DNA of 44,645 bases, taken from contig JALEOU010000074.1 of assembly GCA_022766945.1 (NCBI GenBank), forward strand, positions 1 through 44,645. Reading direction: 5' to 3'. Each line of letters begins with the position of its first letter. Position 1 is the stretch's first letter. The position numbers and the translations under genes are program-made. Source of the DNA: Fusicatenibacter sp. (GTDB lineage Bacteria; Bacillota; Clostridia; Lachnospirales; Lachnospiraceae). Of this stretch, positions 1 to 8,578 are shown piece after piece. The notes under the pieces were generated by a model that was given only the letters and a program-made list of their open reading frames with translations, did not search any database and was not told the origin of the DNA.

Positions 1-94
1 ATATTCAATTTTCAGCCACCATATGATGGCTTATTTGTGATGTTCAAATTTATACTCTATCTGCTACCTCTTTGTTTCAAACTTTTTTCGTCTC

Positions 95-883
95 CTAACA
101 GTTTTCTTCTTTCTGATCATGAAGAATTAGTTCCCGGATTGCACCCACTGCCACGCGGATTGCCAGATCCGTATCATGAACAACCGGATTGGTAAGTCCT
201 ATTTTTTCTCTCTCCTGATTGGCAACCACCAGGAAACAGGAACCGGCTCTTGCACGCAGATAACCTGCAACTATGAACAACGCTGCAGATTCCATCTCAG
301 AAGCCAGACATCCCATACGTTTCCATGCTTCCCATTTACTCTGCAGTTCATATCCTACCGGTTTTACCTCCGGTTCATGCTGTCCGTAAAAGGAATCTTT
401 ACACTGCACGACTCCGGTATGAAACCGGCAGCCTTTTTGCGCTGCTGAATGAACAAGCGCGTTCGTCACGTCAAGGCTTGCCACTGCCGGATATTCGACG
501 GGCGCATACTCTTTACTGGTCCCTTCCATACGGACAGCTCCGGTTGCTATTACAATATCGCCGCTTTCCACCTCAGGCTGCATGCCTCCACAGGTTCCGA
601 TCCGCAGAAATGTATCTGCTCCGCAGCGATACAGCTCTTCCATCGCAATTGATGCGGAAGGTCCTCCGATTCCGGTGGATGTAACGCTCACCTTTCTCCC
701 GTCAAGGGTTCCCGTGTAAGTTACAAATTCCCGGTTATCAGCGATCAGTACCGGATTCTCCAGATACTGCGCAATCTTTATGCATCGCTTCGGGTCTCCC
801 GGCATAATCACATAGCGTCCAACCTGACCTTGTCCAACCTGGATATGGTACTGCAATGAAGCATCTTCTGAATAATTTTTCAT
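95..883 (-). CDS. udp: Uridine phosphorylase-like nucleoside phosphorylase
   Basis: A 262-residue enzyme of the PNP/UDP phosphorylase family, expected to split uridine or a related nucleoside with phosphate into base and ribose-1-phosphate in the cytosol. Visible family motifs are MPGDPKR near the N-terminus (phosphate binding), a [14 protein letters not shown] stretch, RIGTCGG, and SEMESAALF, which fits the ribose-contacting Met-Glu motif. I chose the ATG at 883 because a GGGTG Shine-Dalgarno lies just upstream; reading further up gives only a TTG at 904. It is the last gene of the nucleoside transporter operon, 30 bases after the second permease, so the imported nucleoside is probably its substrate. 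Uridine specificity is inferred; a broader pyrimidine or purine nucleoside specificity cannot be excluded. Confidence 0.85.
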   Translation of the reverse strand: MKNYSEDASLQYHIQVGQGQVGRYVIMPGDPKRCIKIAQYLENPVLIADNREFVTYTGTLDGRKVSVTSTGIGGPSASIAMEELYRCGADTFLRIGTCGGMQPEVESGDIVIATGAVRMEGTSKEYAPVEYPAVASLDVTNALVHSAAQKGCRFHTGVVQCKDSFYGQHEPEVKPVGYELQSKWEAWKRMGCLASEMESAALFIVAGYLRARAGSCFLVVANQEREKIGLTNPVVHDTDLAIRVAVGAIRELILHDQKEENC

Positions 884-913
884 TCTTTTCACCCTTTTCT
901 TCAAAACTCTGCG

Positions 914-1855
914 TTAACGCTGTCCTTTATCGTAAGGAATTCCCTCCGCTTTTGGCGCCCTGGATTTTCCGGATACAAACACAAGTACCACAAGAGAAAT
1001 GATATAAGGAAGCATATTATAAACCGTGCTCGGAAGCTTTAATGCAACCAGCGCATCGAATCCAGTATAGACATTGGATAATGCCCGGAATAATCCAAAC
1101 AATAATGCCGCAAGTCCGATATTCACCGGTTTCCACTGTCCAAAAATCATAACCGCCAGCGCCAGGAATCCAAATCCTGCAACACCGTTTTCAAATTTCC
1201 ATTCACTGACTCCTGCAGTGATGTAAACCAGTCCTCCGAGTCCTCCAAGGGCACCTGAGATCAGAACCCCGGCATAACGCATTCGATAAACATTAATTCC
1301 GACAGAATCCGCAGCCTGAGGATGTTCTCCGCATGCACACAGCCGCAGACCAAATCTGGTTTTGTACAGCACGACAAAGGATGCGATCAGCAAAAGAAAT
1401 GCAATCAACATAAACCAGTTAAATTCGAATCTTCCGAAATTGACAATAAATGCTTTTTTTGCCTGCCCATAAGCAATTGTGGAGGAAACATTGTCCGGAT
1501 TTTCCGCTGTATTAATGGCGCGCACAATGACAACCGCAGCTGCAGGACCAAGCAGATTCAGGGCAGTTCCCACCAGCGTCTGATCCGCCTTAAACCGAAT
1601 AGCAGCCACTCCCAGAAGCAGAGAAAAAAACATTCCAACCAGAACGCTTGACAGGATAACCAAAAGAATCATTATCGGAGCCACCGTACCTTTTGGAAGA
1701 TATTTCATCATGAGAGCACCTCCAAGTGCGCCCATTACCATGATTCCCTCAAGTCCGATATTAATAACTCCGCTATGTTCTGAAAAACATCCTCCCAGTG
1801 CTACAAGCACCAGAACAGAAGCAAATATGAGCGTATACTGTATCAGCAGCAGCAT
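914..1855 (-). CDS. nupQ: Nucleoside ABC transporter permease (NupQ-type)
   Basis: A 313-residue polytopic inner-membrane permease of the BPD_transp_2 (branched-chain/ribose/BMP-type) family. It has about eight to ten hydrophobic segments and the family signature around GCFSEHSGVINIGLEGIMVMGA near residues 21-45. It would form half of the transmembrane channel together with the permease encoded just upstream. The start codon overlaps the previous stop by one base (TAATG), which indicates translational coupling. Context (BMP lipoprotein, two-NBD ATPase, second permease, nucleoside phosphorylase) matches the Bacillus NupNOPQ nucleoside importer, which is why I use that name. The substrate itself is inferred from the operon. 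Confidence 0.85.
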   Translation of the reverse strand: MLLLIQYTLIFASVLVLVALGGCFSEHSGVINIGLEGIMVMGALGGALMMKYLPKGTVAPIMILLVILSSVLVGMFFSLLLGVAAIRFKADQTLVGTALNLLGPAAAVVIVRAINTAENPDNVSSTIAYGQAKKAFIVNFGRFEFNWFMLIAFLLLIASFVVLYKTRFGLRLCACGEHPQAADSVGINVYRMRYAGVLISGALGGLGGLVYITAGVSEWKFENGVAGFGFLALAVMIFGQWKPVNIGLAALLFGLFRALSNVYTGFDALVALKLPSTVYNMLPYIISLVVLVFVSGKSRAPKAEGIPYDKGQR

Positions 1856-2994
1856 TATGCTTCGCCTCCTTTCTTTTCTTTTGCAGAGCGTTTCTCATCT
1901 CTTTTATCCAGATACCGGTTCAGCCAGAGTTTGAAGAAAAGCACAAAACCGCACAGATAGATGATGAACGCAGAAATCAAATCCGAAATCTGTGTACAGT
2001 ACATGGTTTTATCCACATAAGTACCTCCGCTTGTAATATGCTGAATAAAATAGGAAGAAAAGATCGCACCAATCGGGCTGAGACCTCCAAGGAATGCCGC
2101 AGCAATTCCGTTAAATCCCATGGCAGGAACACTCGTCTGCTGAACCATCCACTGTTCAATGCCGCTCAGATAAAAGATCGCCGCACCAAACCCCGACAAT
2201 CCTCCTGAAATCATCATTGTCAGAATAATATTTCTCTTTTCACGCATACCACAGTATTTGGCTGCCTGTTTGTTCATACCGGTTGCCTTGAGCTCATAAC
2301 CGAACTTCGTTTTTTCCAAAATCACCCATACCAGAATCGCCATGATCACCGCGAGGGGAACTCCGATGGTTACAAACTCATTTTTTGAAAACAGCTGATC
2401 CAGACCCGCATTCGGAATCAATGCACTTTTATTCACACTGGAAAGTTCTTTCGTATATGGTGTAGACTGCTCTTTTACCTTTGACAGCAGCATATTGACA
2501 CAATAGAGAGAAATCCAGTTCAGCATGATACAGGAAATTACCTCATTTACATTAAAATATGCTTTCAGTGCACCTGAAATTCCTCCCACAAAGGCAGCTG
2601 ATATTACAGCCGCCAGCAGGCAGCAATACCAGGGCAAACCCGCCTTTAAAGCCACATACAGACAGGCTCCTGCTCCCACTACATACTGTCCCGCTGCTCC
2701 AATGTTAAACAAACCGACTTTGTACGCAAACAGTACGGAAAGGGAACACATCAGCAGCGCGGAAGCTTTCACAAGCGTCGTTCCAAAATACTTTTTCGCG
2801 GCGGCCGCACTGGGGTAATACAGAAAATTCTTCAATATCGCAGTAATTGCTCCAGCCGCACCACTCGGATTGATAATCAAAAGCACGATATATCCGACCA
2901 GAAGTCCCAGGATAATGCACAACAAAGATGCGATGATTGTCTGAAAACTGCTGTTTCTGATCAGACTTTCCTTCTTCTTTGGTTTTTCGTTCAT
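1855..2994 (-). CDS. nupP: Nucleoside ABC transporter permease (NupP-type)
   Basis: A 379-residue permease of the same family as its downstream partner but longer, with a charged cytoplasmic N-terminus (MNEKPKKKE) before the first membrane helix at about residues 18-40. The conserved region VGLFNIGAAGQYVVGA lies near residue 95, and the cytoplasmic loop GYELKATGMNKQAAKYCGM near residue 235 is the expected contact site for the ATPase. Its ATG overlaps the ATPase stop codon by four bases (ATGA) and its own TAA overlaps the next ATG, so the transporter genes are translationally coupled. Expected role: one of two channel subunits of a BMP-dependent nucleoside importer. Confidence 0.85.
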   Translation of the reverse strand: MNEKPKKKESLIRNSSFQTIIASLLCIILGLLVGYIVLLIINPSGAAGAITAILKNFLYYPSAAAAKKYFGTTLVKASALLMCSLSVLFAYKVGLFNIGAAGQYVVGAGACLYVALKAGLPWYCCLLAAVISAAFVGGISGALKAYFNVNEVISCIMLNWISLYCVNMLLSKVKEQSTPYTKELSSVNKSALIPNAGLDQLFSKNEFVTIGVPLAVIMAILVWVILEKTKFGYELKATGMNKQAAKYCGMREKRNIILTMMISGGLSGFGAAIFYLSGIEQWMVQQTSVPAMGFNGIAAAFLGGLSPIGAIFSSYFIQHITSGGTYVDKTMYCTQISDLISAFIIYLCGFVLFFKLWLNRYLDKRDEKRSAKEKKGGEA

Positions 2995-4529
2995 GATACT
3001 CCAGCCTCCTTTCTCTTCGAACCTGCCATGTAGAGTCCTAATTCTTCGACCGTAACCTGTTTCGGATCAAATTCACCAACGATTTCGCCTTCATACATCA
3101 CCAGAATTCTATCCGACACATTCATGACTTCATCCAGCTCCAGACTGACCAGAAGGACACCCTTGCCTGCATCTCTCTGTGCCACCAGCTGTTTATGAAT
3201 ATGTTCGATCGCTCCCACATCCAATCCCCTGGTTGGCTGAACAGCAACAAGCAGATCCGGATTTTTGTCCAGTTCCCGCGCGATAATTGCTTTTTGCTGA
3301 TTACCTCCTGACATGGATCGGGCTTTGGTCACCGGACCCTGTCCCGAACGGATGTCATACTGTCCGATCAGTCTGTTCGCATAATTCCGGATCTCTTTTC
3401 GACGTAAAAAACCGAATTTGTTTGTAAACTGTGGTTCGAAATATCTCTGGAGCACCAGATTATCTTCCAGAGAAAAGTCCAGTACCAGGCCATGCTTATG
3501 CCGGTCTTCCGGAATATGACTCATACCGCTGGTTAACCGCTTGCGGATCGGCATATGTGTGATATCTTCACCGTTCATGGTAATTGTACCGCCGGTTAAG
3601 GGTTCCAGCCCGGACAAACCGTAAACAAATTCTGTCTGACCGTTTCCGTCAATACCTGCAATACAGACAATCTCTCCCTGTCGTACCTGGAGTGATACCC
3701 TGTTTACCGCATTTTTTTTGTGATGTTTTGATGCCACTGTCATATCTTTGATGTCAAGAATTACTTTTCCCGGATTGGCCGGTTCTTTTTCCACCACAAA
3801 ATTCACATCACGTCCTACCATCATTGCAGACAGTTTTTCAGGAGTTGTATCTTTAATCTCCACAGTTCCGATATACTTGCCTTTTCGCAAAACAGTACAG
3901 CGATCTGCCACCTGCATAATCTCACCCAGTTTGTGCGTGATGAACAGAATGCTCTTTCCCTCCGCTGCAAGGTTTTTCATAATATTCATCAGTTCCTGAA
4001 TTTCCTGCGGGGTCAGAACAGCTGTCGGTTCATCAAAAATCAGAATCTCATTGTCGCGGTACAGCATTTTTAAAATTTCCGTCCTCTGCTGCATACCCAC
4101 GGTAATATCTTCCACAAGTGCATCCGGGTCCACGAACAGACCATATTTTTCGGACAATTCGATTACTTTCTTTTTTGCCTCTTCTTTTTGCAGAAAACCA
4201 CCTTTGGTCGTCTCCACACCCAGAATAATATTGTCCAGCACACTGAAGCATTCCACCAGCTTAAAATGCTGATGCACCATTCCAATTCCCAGGGCATTGG
4301 CATCATTTGGATCATTGATCGTTACCTTTTTCCCGTCTTTTCTGATCTCTCCCTCTTCCGGCTGGTACAGACCGAAAAGCACACTCATAAGTGTCGATTT
4401 TCCTGCACCATTTTCCCCGAGCAGCGCATGAATCTCACCTTTTTTCAGCTGCAATGTGATGTGATCATTCGCAATAATACCAGGAAATTTCTTGGTAATA
4501 TTTTTCATCTCAATCGCATACTGCTCCAT
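2991..4529 (-). CDS. nupO: Nucleoside ABC transporter ATP-binding protein with two NBDs (NupO-type)
   Basis: A 512-residue fused double nucleotide-binding subunit that powers the importer from the cytosolic face. The first domain has a standard Walker A (GENGAGKST) and Walker B (ILIFDEPTAVL). The second has a degenerate Walker A (GIDGNGQTE, no Gly-Lys) but a good signature (MSGGNQQK), as is usual for sugar/nucleoside two-NBD ATPases where one site is catalytically weak. I start at the ATG at 4529, which has an AGGAGG eight bases upstream; an in-frame ATG at 4565 lacks a comparable site and would add twelve basic residues. It follows the lipoprotein gene after a hairpin that probably lowers its expression relative to the binding protein. 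Confidence 0.88.
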   Translation of the reverse strand: MEQYAIEMKNITKKFPGIIANDHITLQLKKGEIHALLGENGAGKSTLMSVLFGLYQPEEGEIRKDGKKVTINDPNDANALGIGMVHQHFKLVECFSVLDNIILGVETTKGGFLQKEEAKKKVIELSEKYGLFVDPDALVEDITVGMQQRTEILKMLYRDNEILIFDEPTAVLTPQEIQELMNIMKNLAAEGKSILFITHKLGEIMQVADRCTVLRKGKYIGTVEIKDTTPEKLSAMMVGRDVNFVVEKEPANPGKVILDIKDMTVASKHHKKNAVNRVSLQVRQGEIVCIAGIDGNGQTEFVYGLSGLEPLTGGTITMNGEDITHMPIRKRLTSGMSHIPEDRHKHGLVLDFSLEDNLVLQRYFEPQFTNKFGFLRRKEIRNYANRLIGQYDIRSGQGPVTKARSMSGGNQQKAIIARELDKNPDLLVAVQPTRGLDVGAIEHIHKQLVAQRDAGKGVLLVSLELDEVMNVSDRILVMYEGEIVGEFDPKQVTVEELGLYMAGSKRKEAGVS

Positions 4530-4604
4530 TCTTTTGAACCTCCTCTCACTCTTCTTCGCATTCATCAGTACTTTCTATAGTAAATAAAACCAAAATCTTT
4601 AAGA

Positions 4605-4633
4605 AAAGGGAGCAGGCATCGCCTACTCCCTTT
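4605..4633 (-). terminator. Intra-operon hairpin between BMP lipoprotein gene and transporter ATPase gene
   Basis: Two 13-base arms (AAAGGGAGCAGGC at 4605-4617 and GCCTACTCCCTTT at 4621-4633) pair with one G-U type mismatch around a 3-base loop. On the minus-strand transcript the stem is followed by a T-rich but broken tract (TTTTCTTAAAGATTTT). This fits a partial terminator or mRNA stabiliser that yields more binding protein than transporter, a common arrangement in ABC importer operons. Confidence 0.65.
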
Positions 4634-4651
4634 GCCGTGAAAGTTCTCTCA

Positions 4652-5917
4652 TTACTTAATGCTTCCGTAATTATTTACCGTAACTGCAGTTTCCGGCATT
4701 GCGGATGTATCATTCGACACCTTGATCTCACCTGCATACAGTGCCTTAACCAGTGCACGGTAATCATCTTCTGTAAAGCCGTCAGCCCACTGCGTGCTTG
4801 AAATCGGAAGCTGAACATAATTCTCTTCCGGATTCTCAGATACCATTCCAAGGTTATCAATCTTTCCGACATAATTGCTCCAGTTTCCGGCATGGATATC
4901 ATTCAGAACGGTATTGACTGTTGCTGCAAGACCCTTCATGGCAGAAGTTACGGTCAGATTTTCTGCATACTCGTCAATAACCGGTGCCTGATCTGAATCT
5001 ACACCGATAATTTTACCGCCGGCTTTTGCTGCTGCTTCTGCTGCGGAAGTATAGATACCGCCACCGCAGGCGAATACGATCTCAACATCCTTGGATCCAT
5101 ACCAGGTATCCATATAAGCTGTGATATCTGCATCACCGTAGAACTGTCCGCCGTATACATATTCGACTTCTACATCATTCTCAACACCCAGTTCCTTTGC
5201 AGCCGCATCAATGCCCTGAACATATCCATAGCCGAAACGGTTAACCGCCGGTACAGACATACCGCCTAAAAACCCCAGATGCTTATATCCCAGCCTAACA
5301 GCTGCGTATCCTGCCATATAGCCGGAGATCTCCTCCTGATAAGTACAGCAGTAAACATTATCTGTATTATAGTATTCGGTCACATCATAATCATCCGGAT
5401 TGTAAGTGTAACCTTCACCGACACCCTTTTCGCAGATATCATTGGCGCTTACATCCAGTGCTACAAATTTTACATCCGGATACATTTCTGACTGATCTAC
5501 GACTGCAGCAGCAAACATATACCCAGGCAGGACAATAATGTTCCATCCCTCAGCAACTGCCTGGTCAATGCAGGCATTTCTTGCTTCGTCAGAGTCGCTT
5601 TCCGGTTTGTAATACTTGAAACTTGCGCCATTCGTCTCAGCCCATTTCTTGCAGGTCTCATAGGTGGTCTGATTAAAGCTCTGATCCGTAATATCACCCG
5701 AATCCGTAACCATGGCGATTTTCATATCTGATGCATCCGCCTGGTTATCCCCCGTTTCTTCTTCCTTTGCAGCTTCTGTTCCAGTACTCTCCTGGCCGGT
5801 TGCCTCTGTACCGGAAGAAGCGCTGCTTTTGTCACTGCTTCCATCGCCGGATCCGCATGCCGCCATGGATGCCGCCATCACACCCGCAAGTAAAACTGCA
5901 AAAATGCGTCTTTTCAT
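4652..5917 (-). CDS. BMP-family nucleoside-binding lipoprotein
   Basis: A 421-residue extracytoplasmic solute-binding lipoprotein of the BMP (basic membrane protein, PnrA/NupN-like) family. The signal peptide ends in the lipobox MAAC, giving an acylated Cys21. A Ser/Glu/Thr-rich low-complexity linker (about residues 22-65) tethers the periplasmic-binding fold, which begins at DMKIAMVTDSGDITDQSFNQ, the characteristic BMP start. The conserved GFLGGM and FACGGGIYTSAAEAA stretches follow. The gene is first in the nucleoside uptake operon and has a GGAGG site before its ATG. It should capture a nucleoside at the cell surface and deliver it to the permeases downstream. Substrate identity is inferred from neighbours. 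Confidence 0.88.
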   Translation of the reverse strand: MKRRIFAVLLAGVMAASMAACGSGDGSSDKSSASSGTEATGQESTGTEAAKEEETGDNQADASDMKIAMVTDSGDITDQSFNQTTYETCKKWAETNGASFKYYKPESDSDEARNACIDQAVAEGWNIIVLPGYMFAAAVVDQSEMYPDVKFVALDVSANDICEKGVGEGYTYNPDDYDVTEYYNTDNVYCCTYQEEISGYMAGYAAVRLGYKHLGFLGGMSVPAVNRFGYGYVQGIDAAAKELGVENDVEVEYVYGGQFYGDADITAYMDTWYGSKDVEIVFACGGGIYTSAAEAAAKAGGKIIGVDSDQAPVIDEYAENLTVTSAMKGLAATVNTVLNDIHAGNWSNYVGKIDNLGMVSENPEENYVQLPISSTQWADGFTEDDYRALVKALYAGEIKVSNDTSAMPETAVTVNNYGSIK

Positions 5918-5985
5918 AAGTTTGTACCCTCCTGTCAGTTCGTTCGTTTTTTGTTTCTTTATGAATTATGACATATGTCCCATTA

Positions 5986-6014
5986 TTTATACAGGACTGA
6001 TGTCTCTTTTTCAA
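5986..6014 (-). promoter_or_regulatory. Proximal promoter of the nucleoside transporter operon
   Basis: On the minus strand TTGAAA (6009-6014) and TATAAA (5986-5991) are separated by 17 bases, about 70 bases upstream of the lipoprotein start. This is a plausible sigma-A promoter. Confidence 0.55.
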
Positions 6015-6069
6015 AATTTATTTTGCATTTTATTGTTTTTTTATCCTTCAGGTCTTGTTTTTTTGTCAT

Positions 6070-6098
6070 ATTATACCAGTTTTCGCACACTTTGTCAG
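6070..6098 (-). promoter_or_regulatory. Distal promoter of the nucleoside transporter operon
   Basis: On the minus strand CTGACA (6093-6098) and a perfect TATAAT (6070-6075) are separated by 17 bases. It lies about 85 bases upstream of the proximal promoter, in the 329-base gap between khpA and the lipoprotein gene. Apart from the two promoters and the khpA terminator I see no small gene in that gap. Confidence 0.6.
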
Positions 6099-6164
6099 GG
6101 AATATATGTCTCGTTTTAGAAAAATGTGCCCCCCAAAAAGTCTGACTAATAAAATTTGCGCGGT

Positions 6165-6203
6165 AACAAAAAAGACCGCTCTCTTTTTCAAGAAAACGAT
6201 CTT
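6165..6203 (-). terminator. Rho-independent terminator of the ylxM-ffh-rpsP-khpA operon
   Basis: On the minus transcript the arms 6190-6203 and 6172-6185 form a 14-base stem with several G-U pairs and a 4-base loop, followed directly by a run of six U. It lies 44 bases after the khpA stop codon. Confidence 0.75.
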
Positions 6204-6246
6204 TTACTGCCCATATAAGTTCCAACGGATCCTATACCGAAAAAAA

Positions 6247-6480
6247 CTACTGTAAGATTTCCACGACAACTTTCCTGTCGCTTTTCGAGGATGCTGCCTT
6301 CACAACAGTGCGAATCGCCTTTGCAATTCGTCCCTGACGGCCAATCACCTTGCCCATGTCAGCCGGCGCCACTTTGAGCTCCAGCAGCAGATCATCTCCG
6401 CTGACAGTCTCAGTCACAACAACCTCGTCAGGATAGTCAACCAGAGATTTTGCAATTACTTCGACAAGTTCTTTCATCAC
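6247..6480 (-). CDS. khpA: KH-domain RNA-binding protein KhpA
   Basis: A 77-residue single KH domain. The RNA-gripping GxxG loop is visible as GRQG within KVIGRQGRIAKAIRTVV. KhpA usually pairs with KhpB/Jag and binds many transcripts in Firmicutes. The gene sits 18 bases after rpsP with a GGAGG site, the usual position. In many relatives rimM, trmD and rplS follow khpA; here a strong terminator follows instead and an unrelated transporter operon comes next, so those genes must lie elsewhere. Confidence 0.9.
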   Translation of the reverse strand: MMKELVEVIAKSLVDYPDEVVVTETVSGDDLLLELKVAPADMGKVIGRQGRIAKAIRTVVKAASSKSDRKVVVEILQ

Positions 6481-6498
6481 AAGATACCTCCTTATGAC

Positions 6499-6744
6499 TT
6501 ATTTCTCGATACCAGCCTGTTTTAACAGTTTTGCAACGATCTCAGTCGGCTGAGCTCCGTTTGCCAGCCACTTTTTCGTAGCCTCTTCATTGAAATGGAT
6601 TGCGCTTGGCTCCAAATTCGGATCATAAGTACCAATCTCCTCGATGAAACGTCCATCTCTTGGGGATCTGGAATCTGCAACAACGATTCTATAGAAAGGA
6701 GCCTTCTTCTGTCCCATTCTTCTTAATCTCATTTTTACTGCCAT
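6499..6744 (-). CDS. rpsP: 30S ribosomal protein S16
   Basis: An 81-residue protein with the hallmark [42 protein letters not shown] region of bS16, an early-assembly 30S subunit protein. I start at the ATG at 6744 (MAVK), nine bases after a GGAGG. Another ATG two codons upstream at 6750 is only three bases from that site and would add MK, which the family does not have. It lies between ffh and khpA in the expected order. Confidence 0.95.
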   Translation of the reverse strand: MAVKMRLRRMGQKKAPFYRIVVADSRSPRDGRFIEEIGTYDPNLEPSAIHFNEEATKKWLANGAQPTEIVAKLLKQAGIEK

Positions 6745-6783
6745 TTTCATTCACCTCCATAATTTTTCATTCATTTTTCTATG

Positions 6784-8139
6784 TTAAAAGGGAAGTCGGA
6801 AACCTCCTCTTTTACCACCTTTGCCCCTGCCTGTCATTCCGGCCATTTGTTTCATCATTTTTCTGGACTGCTCGAACTGTTTGATGAAACGGTTCACTTC
6901 CGAAATGTCAACACCGGCACCTTTTGCAATCCTCTGTTTTCTGGATGGATTGATGAGATCCGGATTTTCGCGCTCTTTTGGAGTCATCGAAAGAACAATC
7001 GCTTCTTTTCTCGCCATATCCTTCTCATCCACCATGCTCTCCAGATCCTGTCCTTTGACTTTTCCTCCAAGACCAGGAAGCATATTGAGCACACTAGAGA
7101 TTCCTCCCATATTTCGCATCTGTTCCATGGAATCCAGATAGTCATTGAAGTCGAACTGTGCCTTCTTCATTTTCTGTTCCATGGCCTTTGCCTTTTCCTC
7201 ATCGATGCTGGCCTGTGCCTTTTCAATGAGACTCATCACGTCTCCCATACCAAGGATTCTTGATGCCATACGATCCGGATAAAACTGTTCCAGATCCTGG
7301 AGCTTCTCTCCCATACCGACATAAAGGATCGGCTTTCCCGAAACAGCGCGAATCGAAAGTGCTGCGCCGCCTCTTGTATCGCCATCCAGTTTTGTGAGCA
7401 CCACGCCGTCAATACCGACTTTATTACTGAAAGTCTCGGACACATTCACAGCATCCTGACCGGTCATGGCGTCTACTACCAAAAGGGTCTGATCCACCGG
7501 AACAGCCTCTTTGATATCTTTAAGTTCCTGCATCATCTGTTCGTCGATGTGCAGACGGCCTGCTGTGTCGATAATCAACACATTATAGCCATTGTTCTTT
7601 GCGTGGGAATACGCCGCTTTCGCAATATCCACGGGACGGTTTTTATCTCCCATTGCAAACACTTCCACGCCCTGCTTTTCACCGTTTAACTGCAGCTGAG
7701 TAATTGCTGCCGGCCGATATACGTCACAAGCTGCAAGCAGAGGCTTTCTGCCTTTTGCTTTTAATTTCCCTGCAATCTTTGCTGTGGTCGTGGTTTTTCC
7801 GGCACCCTGAAGACCCGCCATCATAATGACGGTCACCTCATTTGCCGGCCGAAGAGTAATCTCCGTTGTCTCGGAACCCATCAGTTTCACCAGTTCATCA
7901 TGAACGATCTTGATTACCATCTGACCGGGATTCAATCCATTCATGACATCCTGACCAATTGCCTGGTCCTGAACGGACTTAATGAACTGTTTGACTACTT
8001 TGAAGCTTACATCTGCTTCCAGAAGTGCCATCTTTACTTCCTTCAGGGCTGTCTTTACATCAGCCTCTGTCAGTCGGCCTTTGCTTCTCAGGTTTTTGAA
8101 TACATTCTGGAGTTTCTCGGTTAAACTTTCAAATGCCAT
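6784..8139 (-). CDS. ffh: Signal recognition particle protein Ffh
   Basis: A 451-residue SRP GTPase that binds signal sequences and 4.5S/6S RNA and delivers ribosomes to FtsY. The N domain (1 to about 90) is followed by the G domain with P-loop GLQGAGKTTTTAKIA, DTAGR and TKLDGD, then a methionine-rich M domain from about residue 300 (MEQKMKKAQFDFNDYLDSMEQM, MMKQMAGM) ending in a basic, glycine-rich tail. The AAAGGAGC ribosome site overlaps the end of ylxM, only two bases upstream, so the pair is co-translated. Length is normal. Confidence 0.96.
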   Translation of the reverse strand: MAFESLTEKLQNVFKNLRSKGRLTEADVKTALKEVKMALLEADVSFKVVKQFIKSVQDQAIGQDVMNGLNPGQMVIKIVHDELVKLMGSETTEITLRPANEVTVIMMAGLQGAGKTTTTAKIAGKLKAKGRKPLLAACDVYRPAAITQLQLNGEKQGVEVFAMGDKNRPVDIAKAAYSHAKNNGYNVLIIDTAGRLHIDEQMMQELKDIKEAVPVDQTLLVVDAMTGQDAVNVSETFSNKVGIDGVVLTKLDGDTRGGAALSIRAVSGKPILYVGMGEKLQDLEQFYPDRMASRILGMGDVMSLIEKAQASIDEEKAKAMEQKMKKAQFDFNDYLDSMEQMRNMGGISSVLNMLPGLGGKVKGQDLESMVDEKDMARKEAIVLSMTPKERENPDLINPSRKQRIAKGAGVDISEVNRFIKQFEQSRKMMKQMAGMTGRGKGGKRGGFRLPF

Positions 8140-8141
8140 AC

Positions 8142-8486
8142 TTAAAGCTCCTTTAAGATATCCGACGAGATCGCTGCAATTTGTTTCATCACATTCTCGA
8201 CGGGTTCGTCACCGGGATCCGAAGTCAATCTGCAGATTTCATTAATCTTTTCCCTGATCTGCACAAAACGCGCCACCAGATGCAGTTTGTCTTCGTATTC
8301 TTCCAGTGTCTTATTGCAGCGTTTCACAAGATCATGTACACCCTGACGGGAAATTCCCCGATTTGCTGCAACCTCGCTCAGGGAAAAATCGTTGAGCACC
8401 ACATCCTCATAAATCTGGCGCTGATGCTCTGTCAGCAGTTCACCATAGAAATCATAAAGCAACGTCTGTTCCAAAATCTTTTCCAT
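8142..8486 (-). CDS. ylxM: YlxM-family DNA-binding protein
   Basis: A 114-residue protein of the YlxM/p13 family, which is almost always encoded directly upstream of ffh in Firmicutes and influences SRP assembly or expression. A sigma-70 region-4-like helix-turn-helix is visible at about residues 20-65 (LTEHQRQIYEDVVLNDFSLSEVAANRGISRQGVHD). I chose the ATG at 8486, which has AAGGTGA a few bases upstream; the frame stays open to 8531, but the promoter -10 box lies there (8503-8508), so upstream starts cannot be transcribed from it. First gene of the ffh operon. Confidence 0.88.
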   Translation of the reverse strand: MEKILEQTLLYDFYGELLTEHQRQIYEDVVLNDFSLSEVAANRGISRQGVHDLVKRCNKTLEEYEDKLHLVARFVQIREKINEICRLTSDPGDEPVENVMKQIAAISSDILKEL

Positions 8487-8502
8487 CGCGATCACCTTGC
8501 AT

Positions 8503-8531
8503 ATCATACACGAAAACTCCCAGAGTGTCAA
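8503..8531 (-). promoter_or_regulatory. Promoter of ylxM-ffh-rpsP-khpA
   Basis: A consensus TTGACA (8526-8531) and TATGAT (8503-8508) with exactly 17 bases between them on the minus strand. The predicted start is within about ten bases of the ylxM ribosome binding site, so the leader is very short. Confidence 0.8.
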
Positions 8532-8547
8532 GTATTTTTTCTTGACA
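8526..8547. promoter_or_regulatory. Palindrome overlapping the ylxM -35 box
   Basis: TGTCAAG and CTTGACA form perfect 7-base arms around 8 bases of mostly T. The inner arm is the -35 hexamer of the ylxM promoter, so a dimeric regulator bound here would block RNA polymerase. No regulator is identified. Confidence 0.45.
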
Positions 8548-8578
8548 TCCCAGAAGTTTTTTTACTGCAGATCTTTGA

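Noticed and set aside
14-31. AGCCACCATATGATGGCT as a terminator for the phosphorylase gene
   Set aside because: It is nearly palindromic with no loop and no following T tract on the minus strand.
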